Origin: a virus
Reading direction: 5' to 3' (one strand)
Virus record (IMG/VR): IMGVR_UViG_3300027858_000004
Coordinates: 62,001 to 126,000 of that record
Length of the DNA: 64,000 nucleotides
Part shown: piece by piece, positions 49,692-59,365 of the stretch
Layout: the number at the start of each line of letters is the position of its first letter
Position numbering within the stretch: the stretch's first letter is position 1
Notes under the pieces: generated by a model
The model's database searches: none
The model's input: the letters and a program-made list of their open reading frames with translations, nothing else
What the model was told of the DNA's origin: nothing
Program-made: the position numbers and the translations under genes

Positions 49692-50921
49692 TTATTTAAC
49701 TTTTACTACATTTTCTAAATTCAATGGAGTAGCGTAAACTGTTCCATCTTGAACAACATCTGTAGATAATTGAGGTGTACTCTTCTGTACCACTTCGTCA
49801 ATAGCATTACTCCAAGTCACAACTTCAAAGTCTTCATCTAATTCATCCAATGGAGAATAGTTTGCAGTAATCTCTAAATCAGCTTTAGTCTTAGCTGTAT
49901 CATCTGTGTAGTATAAGACTTCCATAGTATCACCAAATTCATCATAGATAGAATAAGGTTCAACTTCTGTTTCTACTTTAGATTCAACTTGTGAAGGATT
50001 ATCAGTGTACTCTAATACTTTAACCTCTTTGCCTTTAAATTCATCTGCTAGAGTAAATGGAGTAGTTTCTATGTTGAATTGTGCTTCTGATTTAGGTTGA
50101 AAGTCAGACCATAGCGTTAATTCAACACTTCCTGTTAATCCACTCCAAGCTGATTCTGGAATAGACGAAATATCTTCCATACCTTTTGTTTTGTAATCCA
50201 ATTCAGTTACAGTAGCTCCAATAGTTTGCCATGATGTTGTGTAGTATTTATATACACCACCATGAAGAATCAATGCTTTGTCTGAAATAACTGATATTAC
50301 ATTATTGTATATTTCCAATTCATCTATTTGAAAATTAAAATAAGAATCATTGTGAACTACTCTTCTGCCAATCTCAAAATTATCAGATGCAATTCCCTCT
50401 GGTCTTAGTAGAGTGGACTCAGTAATTTGATTTCTTAAATCATCAATATACAGTTTAACTATATTTGAAGAATCGAAGGTTATTAATATATCATGCCATT
50501 GATTATCGCAAACATTAACTGTTCCAAAATTAATATCTAATATAGCCCCACTGGTGTCTGTTAAGTATAAAAATGGAATTCCACTAGTGTGACGAACCCC
50601 TAGTCTTATTCCATTAAATCCAACCCCTCTTGTATTACCGAAAATCATTCTGTGAGTGTTTAATGGTGGGGTTGGCGATTTTACTCTTAATCTTATGCTT
50701 TTATTACCTATTGGTATAGCGATAGAACTATTGAAGGTTACAAAGTCGTCTACTCCATCAAAACTCAAAGCACTACCCTTACCATCCCATCCTATTACTC
50801 TAGTTGCTCCTGTAATAGTACCAACAGCAGTTCCTTTGGAATCTGTTGCATTACCACTAGTTTCGTTAAACTTAAACCACCCAGTACCATAACTATTCAT
50901 ATTATCTATCATATTAGCCAT
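49692..50921 (-). CDS. LamG/concanavalin-like fibre protein, 409 aa
   Basis: The N-terminal 215 residues show a LamG-type jelly roll (GKGSALSFDGVDDFVTFNSS, NQWHDILITFDSSNIVKLYI, FQIDELEIYNN). The module KALILHGGVYKYYTTSWQTI and the AWSGL motif follow, then repeats with TLADEFKGKEVKVLEYTDN style (three copies). LamG folds bind sugars or proteins, so it probably binds the host surface. Confidence 0.75.
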   Translation of the reverse strand: MANMIDNMNSYGTGWFKFNETSGNATDSKGTAVGTITGATRVIGWDGKGSALSFDGVDDFVTFNSSIAIPIGNKSIRLRVKSPTPPLNTHRMIFGNTRGVGFNGIRLGVRHTSGIPFLYLTDTSGAILDINFGTVNVCDNQWHDILITFDSSNIVKLYIDDLRNQITESTLLRPEGIASDNFEIGRRVVHNDSYFNFQIDELEIYNNVISVISDKALILHGGVYKYYTTSWQTIGATVTELDYKTKGMEDISSIPESAWSGLTGSVELTLWSDFQPKSEAQFNIETTPFTLADEFKGKEVKVLEYTDNPSQVESKVETEVEPYSIYDEFGDTMEVLYYTDDTAKTKADLEITANYSPLDELDEDFEVVTWSNAIDEVVQKSTPQLSTDVVQDGTVYATPLNLENVVKVK

Positions 50922-50953
50922 AAATCCATCTCCTTTCTTTCAAAATAAAGTTC

Positions 50954-52189
50954 CTATTTTATCGCAACCTTTTTAATTGGCACTTGCGAAATATCAATTG
51001 ATTTCTTGAATACTTTACCACTACCTAATGTAGTTGGTGATTGTTCGATAAATGCTATAGTTCCAATTTCAGATGTAACATCTAATTCAAGTGGTTTATC
51101 CATGCCATGATTGATAAAGCTTTGTTCTGATTGGGATGATATTGTAGTTAATTTTGAAGATATACTTTCATACATTTCTATTTCTGCAATTCTTAAATAA
51201 GTTCCACCTTTTACATCAGACACATCTAATTTGTAGCTTGTAAAAGAATTATTGTATTTATAATCAACAATAAATTCATTGGGACTACCATACACCCATC
51301 CAGTAGTTACATTACTTCTAACATCTAGGTCAGTCCAATTTATACCATCGTTTGAACCACGCAAAATCCAATCTGTTGGAGACCAAGTAGCAGGGTTTTG
51401 AACTGGGAATATTGAATACTTTTTAATTTTCTTCCCTACTGGAAAAGTATAAGAAATGAATCCTGTTTTTAAATATTTACCTTCTATCCATACATCAGTT
51501 TTATTTCCATTAAAAGCTTTCCATGCTTCATTTCCACTCAACTCATTACTGGCACTAGCTATACCAGAAGGTGAATTATTGCTTGTCATAACAGGTATTA
51601 AATTATCTGTATACCCACCTTTTTTAATACTTAACGCTTCTCCATTTGAAGATGAAATCAAGATTTTATTGAATCCTTCATATAATCTAAACCCTTGAGG
51701 AATATTATATTTAAATGGGGTTGCACCAAAATTAGCGGTTGCTTTACCAATAGCACCTCCACTAGTTATTGAAGGAAAAACTTTACCCATAGTTTTAATA
51801 TCAGAAAAGGCAATACCTTGACTAATCCCATTTTTATAGAATTCTAATTTGCCATTATCTAAATCTAAAGCTACACCAATAACATCTCCAACTGTATATG
51901 TAGCACCATATGTTGAAGTAGGATAATATCTGTTGCCATTTTGAGAATAATAATATCTTGAATTTAAGGTATCAAAAGTTCTCGAATCAAGTCCTGCATC
52001 TTTATTTATTATTCCTATTAAAAAATACCCACCAGAGACAATATTTATCTCCCAATACCATTTACCACTTTCTCTGCCAATTGTAGTCCTTGCTGTAGTT
52101 GTATTTGATGATATTTCGGTTGTCAGATTCCCATTTGACAACACTACGTTTACCCCTTTATTGATAGCATCCCATGTAACCAATGTCAT
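50954..52189 (-). CDS. SPRY plus F5/8-type C (discoidin) fibre protein, 411 aa
   Basis: Residues 20-160 form a SPRY/B30.2 domain (SGKWYWEINIVSGGYFLIGI, LDLDNGKLEFYKNGI). The middle has the recurring module NKILISSSNGEALSIKKG, then a discoidin domain (residues 190-350: ASASNELSGNEAWKAFNG, WILRGSNDGINWTDLD, YLRIAEIEMYE). The C-terminal SEQSFINHGMDKPL follows. Likely host-binding. Confidence 0.8.
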   Translation of the reverse strand: MTLVTWDAINKGVNVVLSNGNLTTEISSNTTTARTTIGRESGKWYWEINIVSGGYFLIGIINKDAGLDSRTFDTLNSRYYYSQNGNRYYPTSTYGATYTVGDVIGVALDLDNGKLEFYKNGISQGIAFSDIKTMGKVFPSITSGGAIGKATANFGATPFKYNIPQGFRLYEGFNKILISSSNGEALSIKKGGYTDNLIPVMTSNNSPSGIASASNELSGNEAWKAFNGNKTDVWIEGKYLKTGFISYTFPVGKKIKKYSIFPVQNPATWSPTDWILRGSNDGINWTDLDVRSNVTTGWVYGSPNEFIVDYKYNNSFTSYKLDVSDVKGGTYLRIAEIEMYESISSKLTTISSQSEQSFINHGMDKPLELDVTSEIGTIAFIEQSPTTLGSGKVFKKSIDISQVPIKKVAIK

Positions 52190-52228
52190 TCTCTCACTCT
52201 CCTATCTTTATAAAACTAAATAAAATAC

Positions 52229-53503
52229 TCACTTTAATGAGATTTTCTTTAATACTTTATTAACATCTAATGTATGTTCAAATACTTTTCCAGTTCCTAA
52301 TATAGTAGATGTATCTTGAATGTAATGTTTTTCTGTGAAGTCCACATACATATCTACAGATGCTAAGTCTGATTGAGACATTCCATGATTGAGAAATGCT
52401 TGTTCTGATTGAGATGGGATTTTGATGATTGTATTAATATTTTCGTACATCTCTAATTCCTGTATTGCTAAATAACTTGCGTCCCCACTATTTACTGTCA
52501 CATTAATTCTGTATTTTAAATAGTTTTTATTATTTCTAAATACGAAAGTTTTCTTTACATTATCAGACCACCCTGTAATTCCTACCTGTGTGTCTAATAT
52601 TTCCCATAAAGATGTAGTACTATTCCATCCCTCGAATGTCCAGTTTTTAGGACTTCTCAATAGGTATCCCACTTGTGGATAAATGGAATAAGAAAGTATG
52701 GATTTAGGTGATGGAAAATCATATTGTAACCATCCACTAGTAACTCCATTAGTAGACCATGCATTTACCGAAACTGCTATATTTCCATCAAAAGCCTTAA
52801 AAACTGGTGTCGTAGAATAAAAACTACTTGCACTAGCTGTCCCATTGGGTAAAATGTTAGATGTCATAATAGGAATTAAATTGTTTGAGTATCTAATGGG
52901 TATCTTTCTAAATTCATTATTTCCAGACGAAAGTAGGATTTTATTTACAATGCCATCATCATTATATGAAAGATAACCACTTGGAATTGGATATGCAAAA
53001 GGTGTCGCTCCAAAATTAAATGTTAAAGTTAGTGTATTTATGTTGCCACTTTTAAAAAAAGGAAACACTTCACCTAAAACACTTAAATCAGTATGTGAAA
53101 CACCCATGCTAATACCGTTTTTGTAAAACTCTAATTTTCCATTGTCTAAATCTACACCTACACCAATAATATTACCAACAACTACAGATGTTCCATATGT
53201 TGTGTTTTCTGGAAATTTATTACCACTATTACCTTGATATAACCTTAGATTTTGTGAATCGCCACTTACTCCACTAAAACCTGTAGCTGTAATTGGGTAT
53301 AGTTTATTTGCAATACCAATAAAGAACGTGGTTGCTCCACTATCAAATTTTACCTCCCAATACCATTTACCCTTCGTTTTACCATGTGTTGCACGAATAT
53401 TACCACTAGTACTTACTGTAGAAGTTAATGTTAAATTTCCATTGGTTAGTGCTATTGCTCCATTCATATCACTTGAATTGAGGGTTACAAGTTGTTTACC
53501 CAT
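52229..53503 (-). CDS. SPRY plus F5/8-type C (discoidin) fibre protein, 424 aa
   Basis: Domain order matches the neighbouring 50954-52189 gene: SPRY (KWYWEVKFDSGATTFFIGI, LDNGKLEFYKNGISMG), module NKILLSSGNNEFRKIPI, discoidin (ASASSFYSTTPVFKAFDG, NWTFEGWNSTTSLWEILD, YLAIQELEMYE), then SEQAFLNHGMSQSD. ATG at 53503 after AAGGAGATGG is preferred to an upstream start. Confidence 0.8.
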   Translation of the reverse strand: MGKQLVTLNSSDMNGAIALTNGNLTLTSTVSTSGNIRATHGKTKGKWYWEVKFDSGATTFFIGIANKLYPITATGFSGVSGDSQNLRLYQGNSGNKFPENTTYGTSVVVGNIIGVGVDLDNGKLEFYKNGISMGVSHTDLSVLGEVFPFFKSGNINTLTLTFNFGATPFAYPIPSGYLSYNDDGIVNKILLSSGNNEFRKIPIRYSNNLIPIMTSNILPNGTASASSFYSTTPVFKAFDGNIAVSVNAWSTNGVTSGWLQYDFPSPKSILSYSIYPQVGYLLRSPKNWTFEGWNSTTSLWEILDTQVGITGWSDNVKKTFVFRNNKNYLKYRINVTVNSGDASYLAIQELEMYENINTIIKIPSQSEQAFLNHGMSQSDLASVDMYVDFTEKHYIQDTSTILGTGKVFEHTLDVNKVLKKISLK

Positions 53504-53563
53504 AAATCCATCTCCTTCCTTTATGAAACTAAATAAAGTTCCCATTTTATTTCCATTAAAAAA

Positions 53564-53586
53564 GAAGTAGCCATATAGACTACTTC
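53564..53586 (-). terminator. intrinsic terminator (minus strand)
   Basis: GAAGTAG (53564-53570) pairs with CTACTTC (53580-53586); T run on the minus strand at 53557-53563. It overlaps the stop codon of the preceding fibre gene. Confidence 0.75.
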
Positions 53587-54944
53587 ACTTCTAGTTTTCT
53601 TAAATCAAATATCTTCTTCAAATCTACTGATGATTTGTATACTTTACCTGCACCTAATACTTCACTAGTCATACCTTTTGGACTTTCTAATACCTTTTGA
53701 ACTTTACGGTCAAAGATAGATAAGTCATCCATACCTTCTGTTTGGAATTGAGGTAAAGTTGGAAGAGTAGGTGATACTGTTTTGAATGATGGAGGTATTG
53801 CAGGAGTTGGAGTTTCGAACATTGATAGTTCTCCTATCGCTAAATATGAACCACCGTTATGCAATGACACGTTTATTCTATAGTATAAATATGTTTTTAC
53901 ATTATTAATATCAAATGTCTTAGTTTGAGAAAGTATCCATCCTGTAATATTCGATTGTGTATCTAAAACATCAAATAAAATTCCGTCATTTGAACCTTCG
54001 AATGTCCAAGACTTAGGATACATGGTTTCTGTTCCTGCTATTGTAGAGCTAGAAACTGAATATTTTACAATCTTTTTAGGTAATGTAAATTGATACATTA
54101 GCCAACCAACAATACCTACTGGTTGCCAAATCGTATCATAACTACCATCAAACGCTTTATACATGCCATATAGCTCACTACGCTCCGTTGAAGCTGTTAC
54201 AGTTCCACTAGGGGTAGTTTTACTTGTCATCACTGGTATTGCACTATTGGTGATTGCAGGACTTCCTTGACTCAACTTCTTATACCCATCACTCAATAAA
54301 ATGAACGATTTATTTAGTAGTGTGAATAGAGATTCTATTTCTAAAACTGGTCTGAAAGCTCTAGTTGCGTCTGACGTTACCACATTACTAGACGAGGTGC
54401 TTGTTGAACCTCTAATAATTCGTTTTGTAGAATCTGTTGAAAGTGTCGTACTTGTCCATGAATATATTCCAAAGTTCCATACATTATTATCTCCTGCTGT
54501 AATCGTTCCACCAAGAGTAGAGCCAACAATATATTTATCCCATTCATTATCTTTGTCTGTTGAAACTGTTCCACCTGTTAATAGGCGAGTAGCAAATGTA
54601 TGTTTCAATCCTGTACCATCACTAATTTCGGGTAACATATTTGGTAGTCCACTACCACTTGCGATTCCACGACTATTCAGAACATCCAAACTTAAACTGT
54701 GTTGGATATTTCTGTCAGCTAAAAGTATCTTCTTACCATTCCAATCTTCAACCATAATGAATCTGAAATATCCATTAGGAGTGGCACTTGATGCTACTGG
54801 AATCACAGGAATTGCTTCTGCATCAGTCTTAGTTGCTATATCTGAAAATACACCAACTGTGTTAGCTGTTGCAACTGTATATTTACACCAAAAGTAATCT
54901 CCAACTTTTAGTTTAGATAGATTATTATTTAAAGTTAAAGCCAT
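53580..54944 (-). CDS. discoidin-containing fibre protein with N-terminal phage domain, 454 aa
   Basis: Residues 1-205 (LKVGDYFWCKYTVATA to RAFRPVLEIESLF) resemble the whole of the next protein (55013-55648). Then the module NKSFILLSDGYKKLSQG and an F5/8-type C domain (residues 230-380: TASTERSELYGMYKAFDG, SWTFEGSNDGILFDVLD, YLAIGELSMFE) follow, ending with MDDLSIFDRKVQKVLES. Confidence 0.75.
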   Translation of the reverse strand: MALTLNNNLSKLKVGDYFWCKYTVATANTVGVFSDIATKTDAEAIPVIPVASSATPNGYFRFIMVEDWNGKKILLADRNIQHSLSLDVLNSRGIASGSGLPNMLPEISDGTGLKHTFATRLLTGGTVSTDKDNEWDKYIVGSTLGGTITAGDNNVWNFGIYSWTSTTLSTDSTKRIIRGSTSTSSSNVVTSDATRAFRPVLEIESLFTLLNKSFILLSDGYKKLSQGSPAITNSAIPVMTSKTTPSGTVTASTERSELYGMYKAFDGSYDTIWQPVGIVGWLMYQFTLPKKIVKYSVSSSTIAGTETMYPKSWTFEGSNDGILFDVLDTQSNITGWILSQTKTFDINNVKTYLYYRINVSLHNGGSYLAIGELSMFETPTPAIPPSFKTVSPTLPTLPQFQTEGMDDLSIFDRKVQKVLESPKGMTSEVLGAGKVYKSSVDLKKIFDLRKLEVK

Positions 54945-55012
54945 TAAAACATCTCCTTTCTTTTGAATCTATAGTCAATAAATTTGACATTTTATCTTTA
55001 TTTAATTATTAT

Positions 55013-55648
55013 TTATGCTTCTTGATATTCGAAGACTGGACGAAATCCATAAGCTCCACTAGTAGTACTTGATAATGCAAAAGCTATTTTACCAGTAGTA
55101 CTAGTTCTTACCCTTTGCGTACTTGGTGCTAAAGCTAAATTAGGGGTATCTTGTGTCCAAGTGCCACTGTTAGTATAATGAAACACATCGTCTACTGTCT
55201 TCCCACTCTGAATCTTATCAGCAGGGAATTTAACAATATATTTATCCCATTCATTATTAGTAGGAAATGCACCAAATCCTAAATCTGTAGTTGAACTATT
55301 TCCATTAGCATCTACATAGGCTACTCCACCTGTAAGGGAACGTAAGCTTCCAACAATACTATCTATTGTTTTTGGTGTTCCTTGAATTAATTTATTGGTA
55401 TTCAAGGTGTCCCAAGTTACTGTATGAACCGCTACCCTGTCAGACATCAACAATCCTTTATCTACTTTGATAAAATAGAAATAATTGTTAGCTGAACCAT
55501 TTGCAACTCCTGTCAATGGAAATTCAGTAAGACCATTAACTCCTATAACAAACGTCAATCCTGCTTGATATGAACAAGCTATATAATCTCCAATTTGCAT
55601 ATCTGCAATCTTCGTTCTTAAAACTCCTGTTGTTGCAGGAACTCCCAT
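55013..55648 (-). CDS. structural protein, stand-alone copy of the fibre N-terminal domain, 211 aa
   Basis: MQIGDYIACSYQAG, NNEWDKYIV and YGFRPVFEYQEA match the N-terminal domain of the next-downstream gene. The stand-alone form suggests domain shuffling. ATG after AAGGAGG. The roughly 100 bases upstream contain only AT-rich sequence with a 10-bp inverted repeat (TGATAAATAT style). Confidence 0.65.
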   Translation of the reverse strand: MGVPATTGVLRTKIADMQIGDYIACSYQAGLTFVIGVNGLTEFPLTGVANGSANNYFYFIKVDKGLLMSDRVAVHTVTWDTLNTNKLIQGTPKTIDSIVGSLRSLTGGVAYVDANGNSSTTDLGFGAFPTNNEWDKYIVKFPADKIQSGKTVDDVFHYTNSGTWTQDTPNLALAPSTQRVRTSTTGKIAFALSSTTSGAYGFRPVFEYQEA

Positions 55649-55752
55649 ATTTATTCCTCCTTATGATAAATATTTGATGATTAACAACCAAATTAACTTA
55701 TATTTATCAAATTATTATCATTAAAACCAAATAAAATCTATATATTATTGGT

Positions 55753-55902
55753 TTATTTAACTTCGTATTTTGCTTTCATCACATTTGTTTTGGTATTTGA
55801 TTCTTCATCGTTATTGCGCTTATTAAATAAGTGTTTCACATATCCAGAGATAGCACGAAACCTAAATAAGCTTCCACCATTCCTACTTTTGAATAAGCTC
55901 AT
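55753..55902 (-). CDS. small basic protein, 49 aa
   Basis: Begins MSLFKSRNGGSLFRFRAIS, rich in Arg and Lys. ATG after AGGAGA. It is too short for a domain. It lies directly after the gene at 55904-56173, with one base between. Confidence 0.6.
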   Translation of the reverse strand: MSLFKSRNGGSLFRFRAISGYVKHLFNKRNNDEESNTKTNVMKAKYEVK

Positions 55903-55903
55903 A

Positions 55904-56173
55904 TTAATATTCTCCTAAGTACGTATACTGAACATTAGGTGTTACAATAATAAAACTTTTTATTCCACCTTTGTTATAGTCAAATCCTTGTTCTGTATCT
56001 AAAAAGATTGCATCACTGCCATTGATTTTAACGATACAAGGCATCTTATTAATGAAACTAAATTGTTTAAAAGTGTATCTCTCATCAGTCCAAATAGAAG
56101 GGGTTAATGGGATAACCTCATGGTTAGCCTTTGATGTCTCTATTGTTTCCGAGCCTTTAAATCTACCTGACAT
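55904..56173 (-). CDS. hypothetical structural protein, 89 aa
   Basis: Beta-rich small protein, no family. It is spaced tightly with its neighbours inside the tail operon. Confidence 0.6.
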   Translation of the reverse strand: MSGRFKGSETIETSKANHEVIPLTPSIWTDERYTFKQFSFINKMPCIVKINGSDAIFLDTEQGFDYNKGGIKSFIIVTPNVQYTYLGEY

Positions 56174-56184
56174 TCTATCGTCTC

Positions 56185-56772
56185 CTAATTAATATTTATT
56201 TTGTCTAGTCTTAGCCATTCGGCTCTTGTAATAGGCTTTCTGAATAAGTATCCTTCACTAGTCCAAGCCATGTCTCTATTCATCATCATTTTATAATCAC
56301 GCTTTAGCTTTAAAGTTCCACCTGAAGTTTCAATGTTATATGAATTGTTAAATAACGCTGAATCGGAAGGATTATTGAAATCTGAAAGTGTGAAATTGGT
56401 TAATTCATATCCTGCATAGAATATAATTTTAATTTGGATGTATCTTTTTGTTTCTGATTGGATATTTCCTGTTTCTGTAGTAGAAATATATTCGTCAAAT
56501 CTAATCCCATCATCAGATGTTCGAGTAAAAACTCCTATTGTATCTGATTTAGTTTGAACCTTGGATAAAACAACTCTGTCAAAGTCTTGGAACTTATCAA
56601 CCAAGTCAATCACTTTCGATTCCCAATATCCTTCATCTGCGTAGATAGACTCTCCTAAATCTGTGATTGCTGTTTTAGTCAGTTTAATAGCACCATCAAC
56701 ATACTCGGAGTTAGAATATGTTCCTAACCCAATTCCCAGTGCAATACCTATTTCTTTTGTTTCTGTAGCCAT
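56185..56772 (-). CDS. hypothetical structural protein, 195 aa
   Basis: Begins MATETKEIGIALGIGLG; beta-rich with a long middle strand set (YWESKVIDLVDKFQDFDRVV). It resembles small baseplate-associated proteins, but no family is certain. Confidence 0.6.
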   Translation of the reverse strand: MATETKEIGIALGIGLGTYSNSEYVDGAIKLTKTAITDLGESIYADEGYWESKVIDLVDKFQDFDRVVLSKVQTKSDTIGVFTRTSDDGIRFDEYISTTETGNIQSETKRYIQIKIIFYAGYELTNFTLSDFNNPSDSALFNNSYNIETSGGTLKLKRDYKMMMNRDMAWTSEGYLFRKPITRAEWLRLDKININ

Positions 56773-56783
56773 TTAGTCACCAC

Positions 56784-57383
56784 CTAATATTTAATTGTCC
56801 AATTGATTTGTCCTGATAAGCTTTGTACCAAAGGAGTTTGGAAACGTTCGACTTCTTTGCCTTTACAATAGAATACTAGTTCACCATCTATTGATTTGTT
56901 AGATGTTAATTTAATTTCAATAAAAGCAGAGTCAGTAAATGGCAACGACACCACTGGTTGAAAATTTAGTATTAAATCATCTTTAATATAGACTGTTTTA
57001 TATCCAAAGTTTATAGAAGTTGTATTTGTACGTTGCAACCCTTGTTTGTTACTAAAGTCTGTGTGAGCTTCTTTATATGTGATAATATCTTTTTGATTTG
57101 GATTATTAGTTAAATTATGAATTTGACCATCTTTTTCGTGGAACATGATTTCTAATCTTTTTCCATTTAAGAAGAAGGAACCATCAATTGCCTCATAAAA
57201 AAATTTCATGTTCTGACCGAATAGTCCAAATCTGATAGTGTTTGCTTGATTAATTGAATAAAATTTATTTTCCTTGTGTGTTTGTAAATCATATTCACTT
57301 AAAAAATTCCCATCAAAATAATCAGCTACCCAATTAAACGGTAACTTTATAGATTTTGGTAATATTAATTGATTAAAAAACAT
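56784..57383 (-). CDS. hypothetical structural protein, 199 aa
   Basis: Beta-rich, no recognised family. ATG at 57383 lies six bases after GAGGTG; the upstream GTG is inside that ribosome site. This site is partly inside the AUACAA-loop hairpin described at 57393. Confidence 0.6.
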   Translation of the reverse strand: MFFNQLILPKSIKLPFNWVADYFDGNFLSEYDLQTHKENKFYSINQANTIRFGLFGQNMKFFYEAIDGSFFLNGKRLEIMFHEKDGQIHNLTNNPNQKDIITYKEAHTDFSNKQGLQRTNTTSINFGYKTVYIKDDLILNFQPVVSLPFTDSAFIEIKLTSNKSIDGELVFYCKGKEVERFQTPLVQSLSGQINWTIKY

Positions 57384-57392
57384 AGTGTACAC

Positions 57393-57406
57393 CTCATTGT
57401 ATTGAG
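57393..57406 (-). promoter_or_regulatory. AUACAA-loop hairpin overlapping the ribosome site of the 56784-57383 gene
   Basis: CTCA (57393-57396), TTGTAT, TGAG (57403-57406). On the minus strand the right arm TGAG overlaps the GAGG ribosome site. Stem is only four pairs, the weakest of the three copies. Confidence 0.4.
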
Positions 57407-57423
57407 TATTTTAATATAAAAAA

Positions 57424-57447
57424 GAGCAGTCAAAATAATGACTACTC
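57424..57447 (-). terminator. intrinsic terminator (minus strand)
   Basis: GAGCAGTCA (57424-57432) pairs with TGACTACTC (57439-57447) (one C-A mismatch), with a T run on the minus strand. It follows the gene at 57470-58189. Confidence 0.75.
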
Positions 57448-57469
57448 CTAATTGTTGTTTATCTAGTTA

Positions 57470-58189
57470 TTAAACGTAGCGGAAAGAAACACGTTGTAGC
57501 AATAGGTTTTTACCTGAACTAGCATCAATTGGAACATCTGCAAATACTGTTAGTTTTACAAAGTTTCCACCTGAGTTAGCTGCATTTGCGCCAGTGTCTA
57601 ATACGCTGTTTGCTACACCAAGAATTTCTTGTGCAGCAGGTTTTTTATTAATTGTGATTGCAGTGTATTGCACTGTACCATCTGTTACAACGTTTCCTTC
57701 AGTTGTTGAAGACGGGGCTGTTGCACCAGTAGTTCCTGCAAATGTAACCTTATAAATCATACCGTTGTCTACTACAGGTTTTACATAGTCTCCAACCACA
57801 TAGGGTACACCAGAAGCCCAAGTAGAGGCTGTTGCTGCTTTCGGATTAATTGTTGTTCCATTTGTTCCTACAGGTTTTACAGCGACTTTACCTACAGGAG
57901 TGAAAGCTGATTCATTTAATGAGTCCACACGAACTTGGAACCAGTTGTTTTTTACTGCCTCAACAATGTTTGGTTGTGTATCTCCTGTACCGCCAGCTCT
58001 ATCACGAGTCGTGAATGTTACTTCTTCCATTTTAGAAACATCTTCTAAACTATTGCGGTTGTTCCAAATGTAGAATGTCTTTTGAGGAGATTCTGTATCG
58101 GCATCTACACGACCATAGTCCACCGTACCTTTTACTTCACTTGCTTTTGCGTTATTACCTTCATACCAACTTACCAATGGTTCTGCCAT
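57470..58189 (-). CDS. structural protein, 239 aa, with carbohydrate-binding-like module
   Basis: The middle holds WASGVPYVVGDYVKPVVDNG and MIYKVTFAGTTGATAPSST, a short module like that of chitin-binding or tail proteins, also present in the gene at the window end (63623). Ends YRFSV-like basic residues. ATG after GGAGG. It could be a tail-fibre support or a small tail tube-associated protein. Confidence 0.6.
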   Translation of the reverse strand: MAEPLVSWYEGNNAKASEVKGTVDYGRVDADTESPQKTFYIWNNRNSLEDVSKMEEVTFTTRDRAGGTGDTQPNIVEAVKNNWFQVRVDSLNESAFTPVGKVAVKPVGTNGTTINPKAATASTWASGVPYVVGDYVKPVVDNGMIYKVTFAGTTGATAPSSTTEGNVVTDGTVQYTAITINKKPAAQEILGVANSVLDTGANAANSGGNFVKLTVFADVPIDASSGKNLLLQRVSFRYV

Positions 58190-58205
58190 TATTAAATTCC
58201 TCCAA

Positions 58206-59348
58206 TTATATTAATTTAATTTTGATGCTTAATGTCAGATTGGAAACATCTCCTGAGAAGGGGACGTACAATCTAAAAATGTCACCTGCTAAAACCGACT
58301 TATCGGAAATAACATGTGACATATTATCGAAATATTCATTTGTATTTATTTGAACTGGAACTGAAGTAATAGCCCTCCAGTCAACCATATTGTTACTTTT
58401 TTCAACTCTTATGCTAGTGGGGGATGAACCTCCAATAGAGACAAAAGCTTTTATATCTTCTATTTCACCATCAAATGGAAATGCAACGTGTGGATTTTGA
58501 ATACCAGAAAGAACTTCTTCTGGAATTACAAATACAATTGCACGAGTGTCCACGTTATTAGTTATGGCATCCAACTTAGTGAATAATTCTTTAGATAGTA
58601 GACCATCAATTACTTTACTTGCTAGTGGAATATTACCACCAAAAGCATCAATTGGAATCCAATCTTGACCATTGAATCTATATCTAACTCCTGTATCAAA
58701 CACTTGAACAGTCCATCCGACTAGCGGATACGGATAAGTAGTTCTCACATCTTCTTCAGTCATTACAAAAGGTTGATAGGTTAAGACTGTAGTTTTATAA
58801 GCATCTTGCACTAACTCTGTAGCTGTATTTGCTTTTTGAGCTGCTATGACCGCTCTATCAGATGCTTCGTTTGTAATGTTTGTCGCAATAACCATTCTTG
58901 CCATTACTTCTTCAAAATCTTCAGTTTCATCTATTAAATGAATAATTTGTATTTTTGTTTTTTCAATTAAATCGTGAAGCGTTTCTGCTGGGTTAGTGCC
59001 ATCAGAATGCACTATGCGAGACGTAGGGTATAATATTAAGCCCCTACCTTTATATACTATTGAAATAGTTAGAGCCTCTTTAGATATATTAAAATAAACA
59101 AATCCATTCGAGTAATCTACATAGTATTCATCTGTAGCTAGGTTGCTTTTAATAAATTTTTCATAGTTTATTTCTTGCATGTTAGCAATTCTAACTCTGT
59201 ATAATTCGTCTGGTATTTCTAATAGGGCAATTCTTTGATTAACTACTTTTGTAATATCCAACCTATCTACAAAAGGGTCATCAGCAGTACCTTTCCTCCA
59301 GATAATTTGGATGGGATTGTTAAATTCCAAATACGTGTTTTGTGACAT
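58206..59348 (-). CDS. baseplate/fibre-like protein, 380 aa
   Basis: The first 115 residues (YLEFNNPIQIIWRKG) are beta-rich; residues 120-190 form a helical region (ETLHDLIEKTKIQIIHLIDE); the C-terminal part carries a beta-sandwich (RYRFNGQDWIPIDAFGGN). The layout resembles upper baseplate or fibre-linking proteins of Gram-positive siphophages. Inference only. Confidence 0.55.
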   Translation of the reverse strand: MSQNTYLEFNNPIQIIWRKGTADDPFVDRLDITKVVNQRIALLEIPDELYRVRIANMQEINYEKFIKSNLATDEYYVDYSNGFVYFNISKEALTISIVYKGRGLILYPTSRIVHSDGTNPAETLHDLIEKTKIQIIHLIDETEDFEEVMARMVIATNITNEASDRAVIAAQKANTATELVQDAYKTTVLTYQPFVMTEEDVRTTYPYPLVGWTVQVFDTGVRYRFNGQDWIPIDAFGGNIPLASKVIDGLLSKELFTKLDAITNNVDTRAIVFVIPEEVLSGIQNPHVAFPFDGEIEDIKAFVSIGGSSPTSIRVEKSNNMVDWRAITSVPVQINTNEYFDNMSHVISDKSVLAGDIFRLYVPFSGDVSNLTLSIKIKLI

Positions 59349-59365
59349 CTTTTCACCTCGATTCT

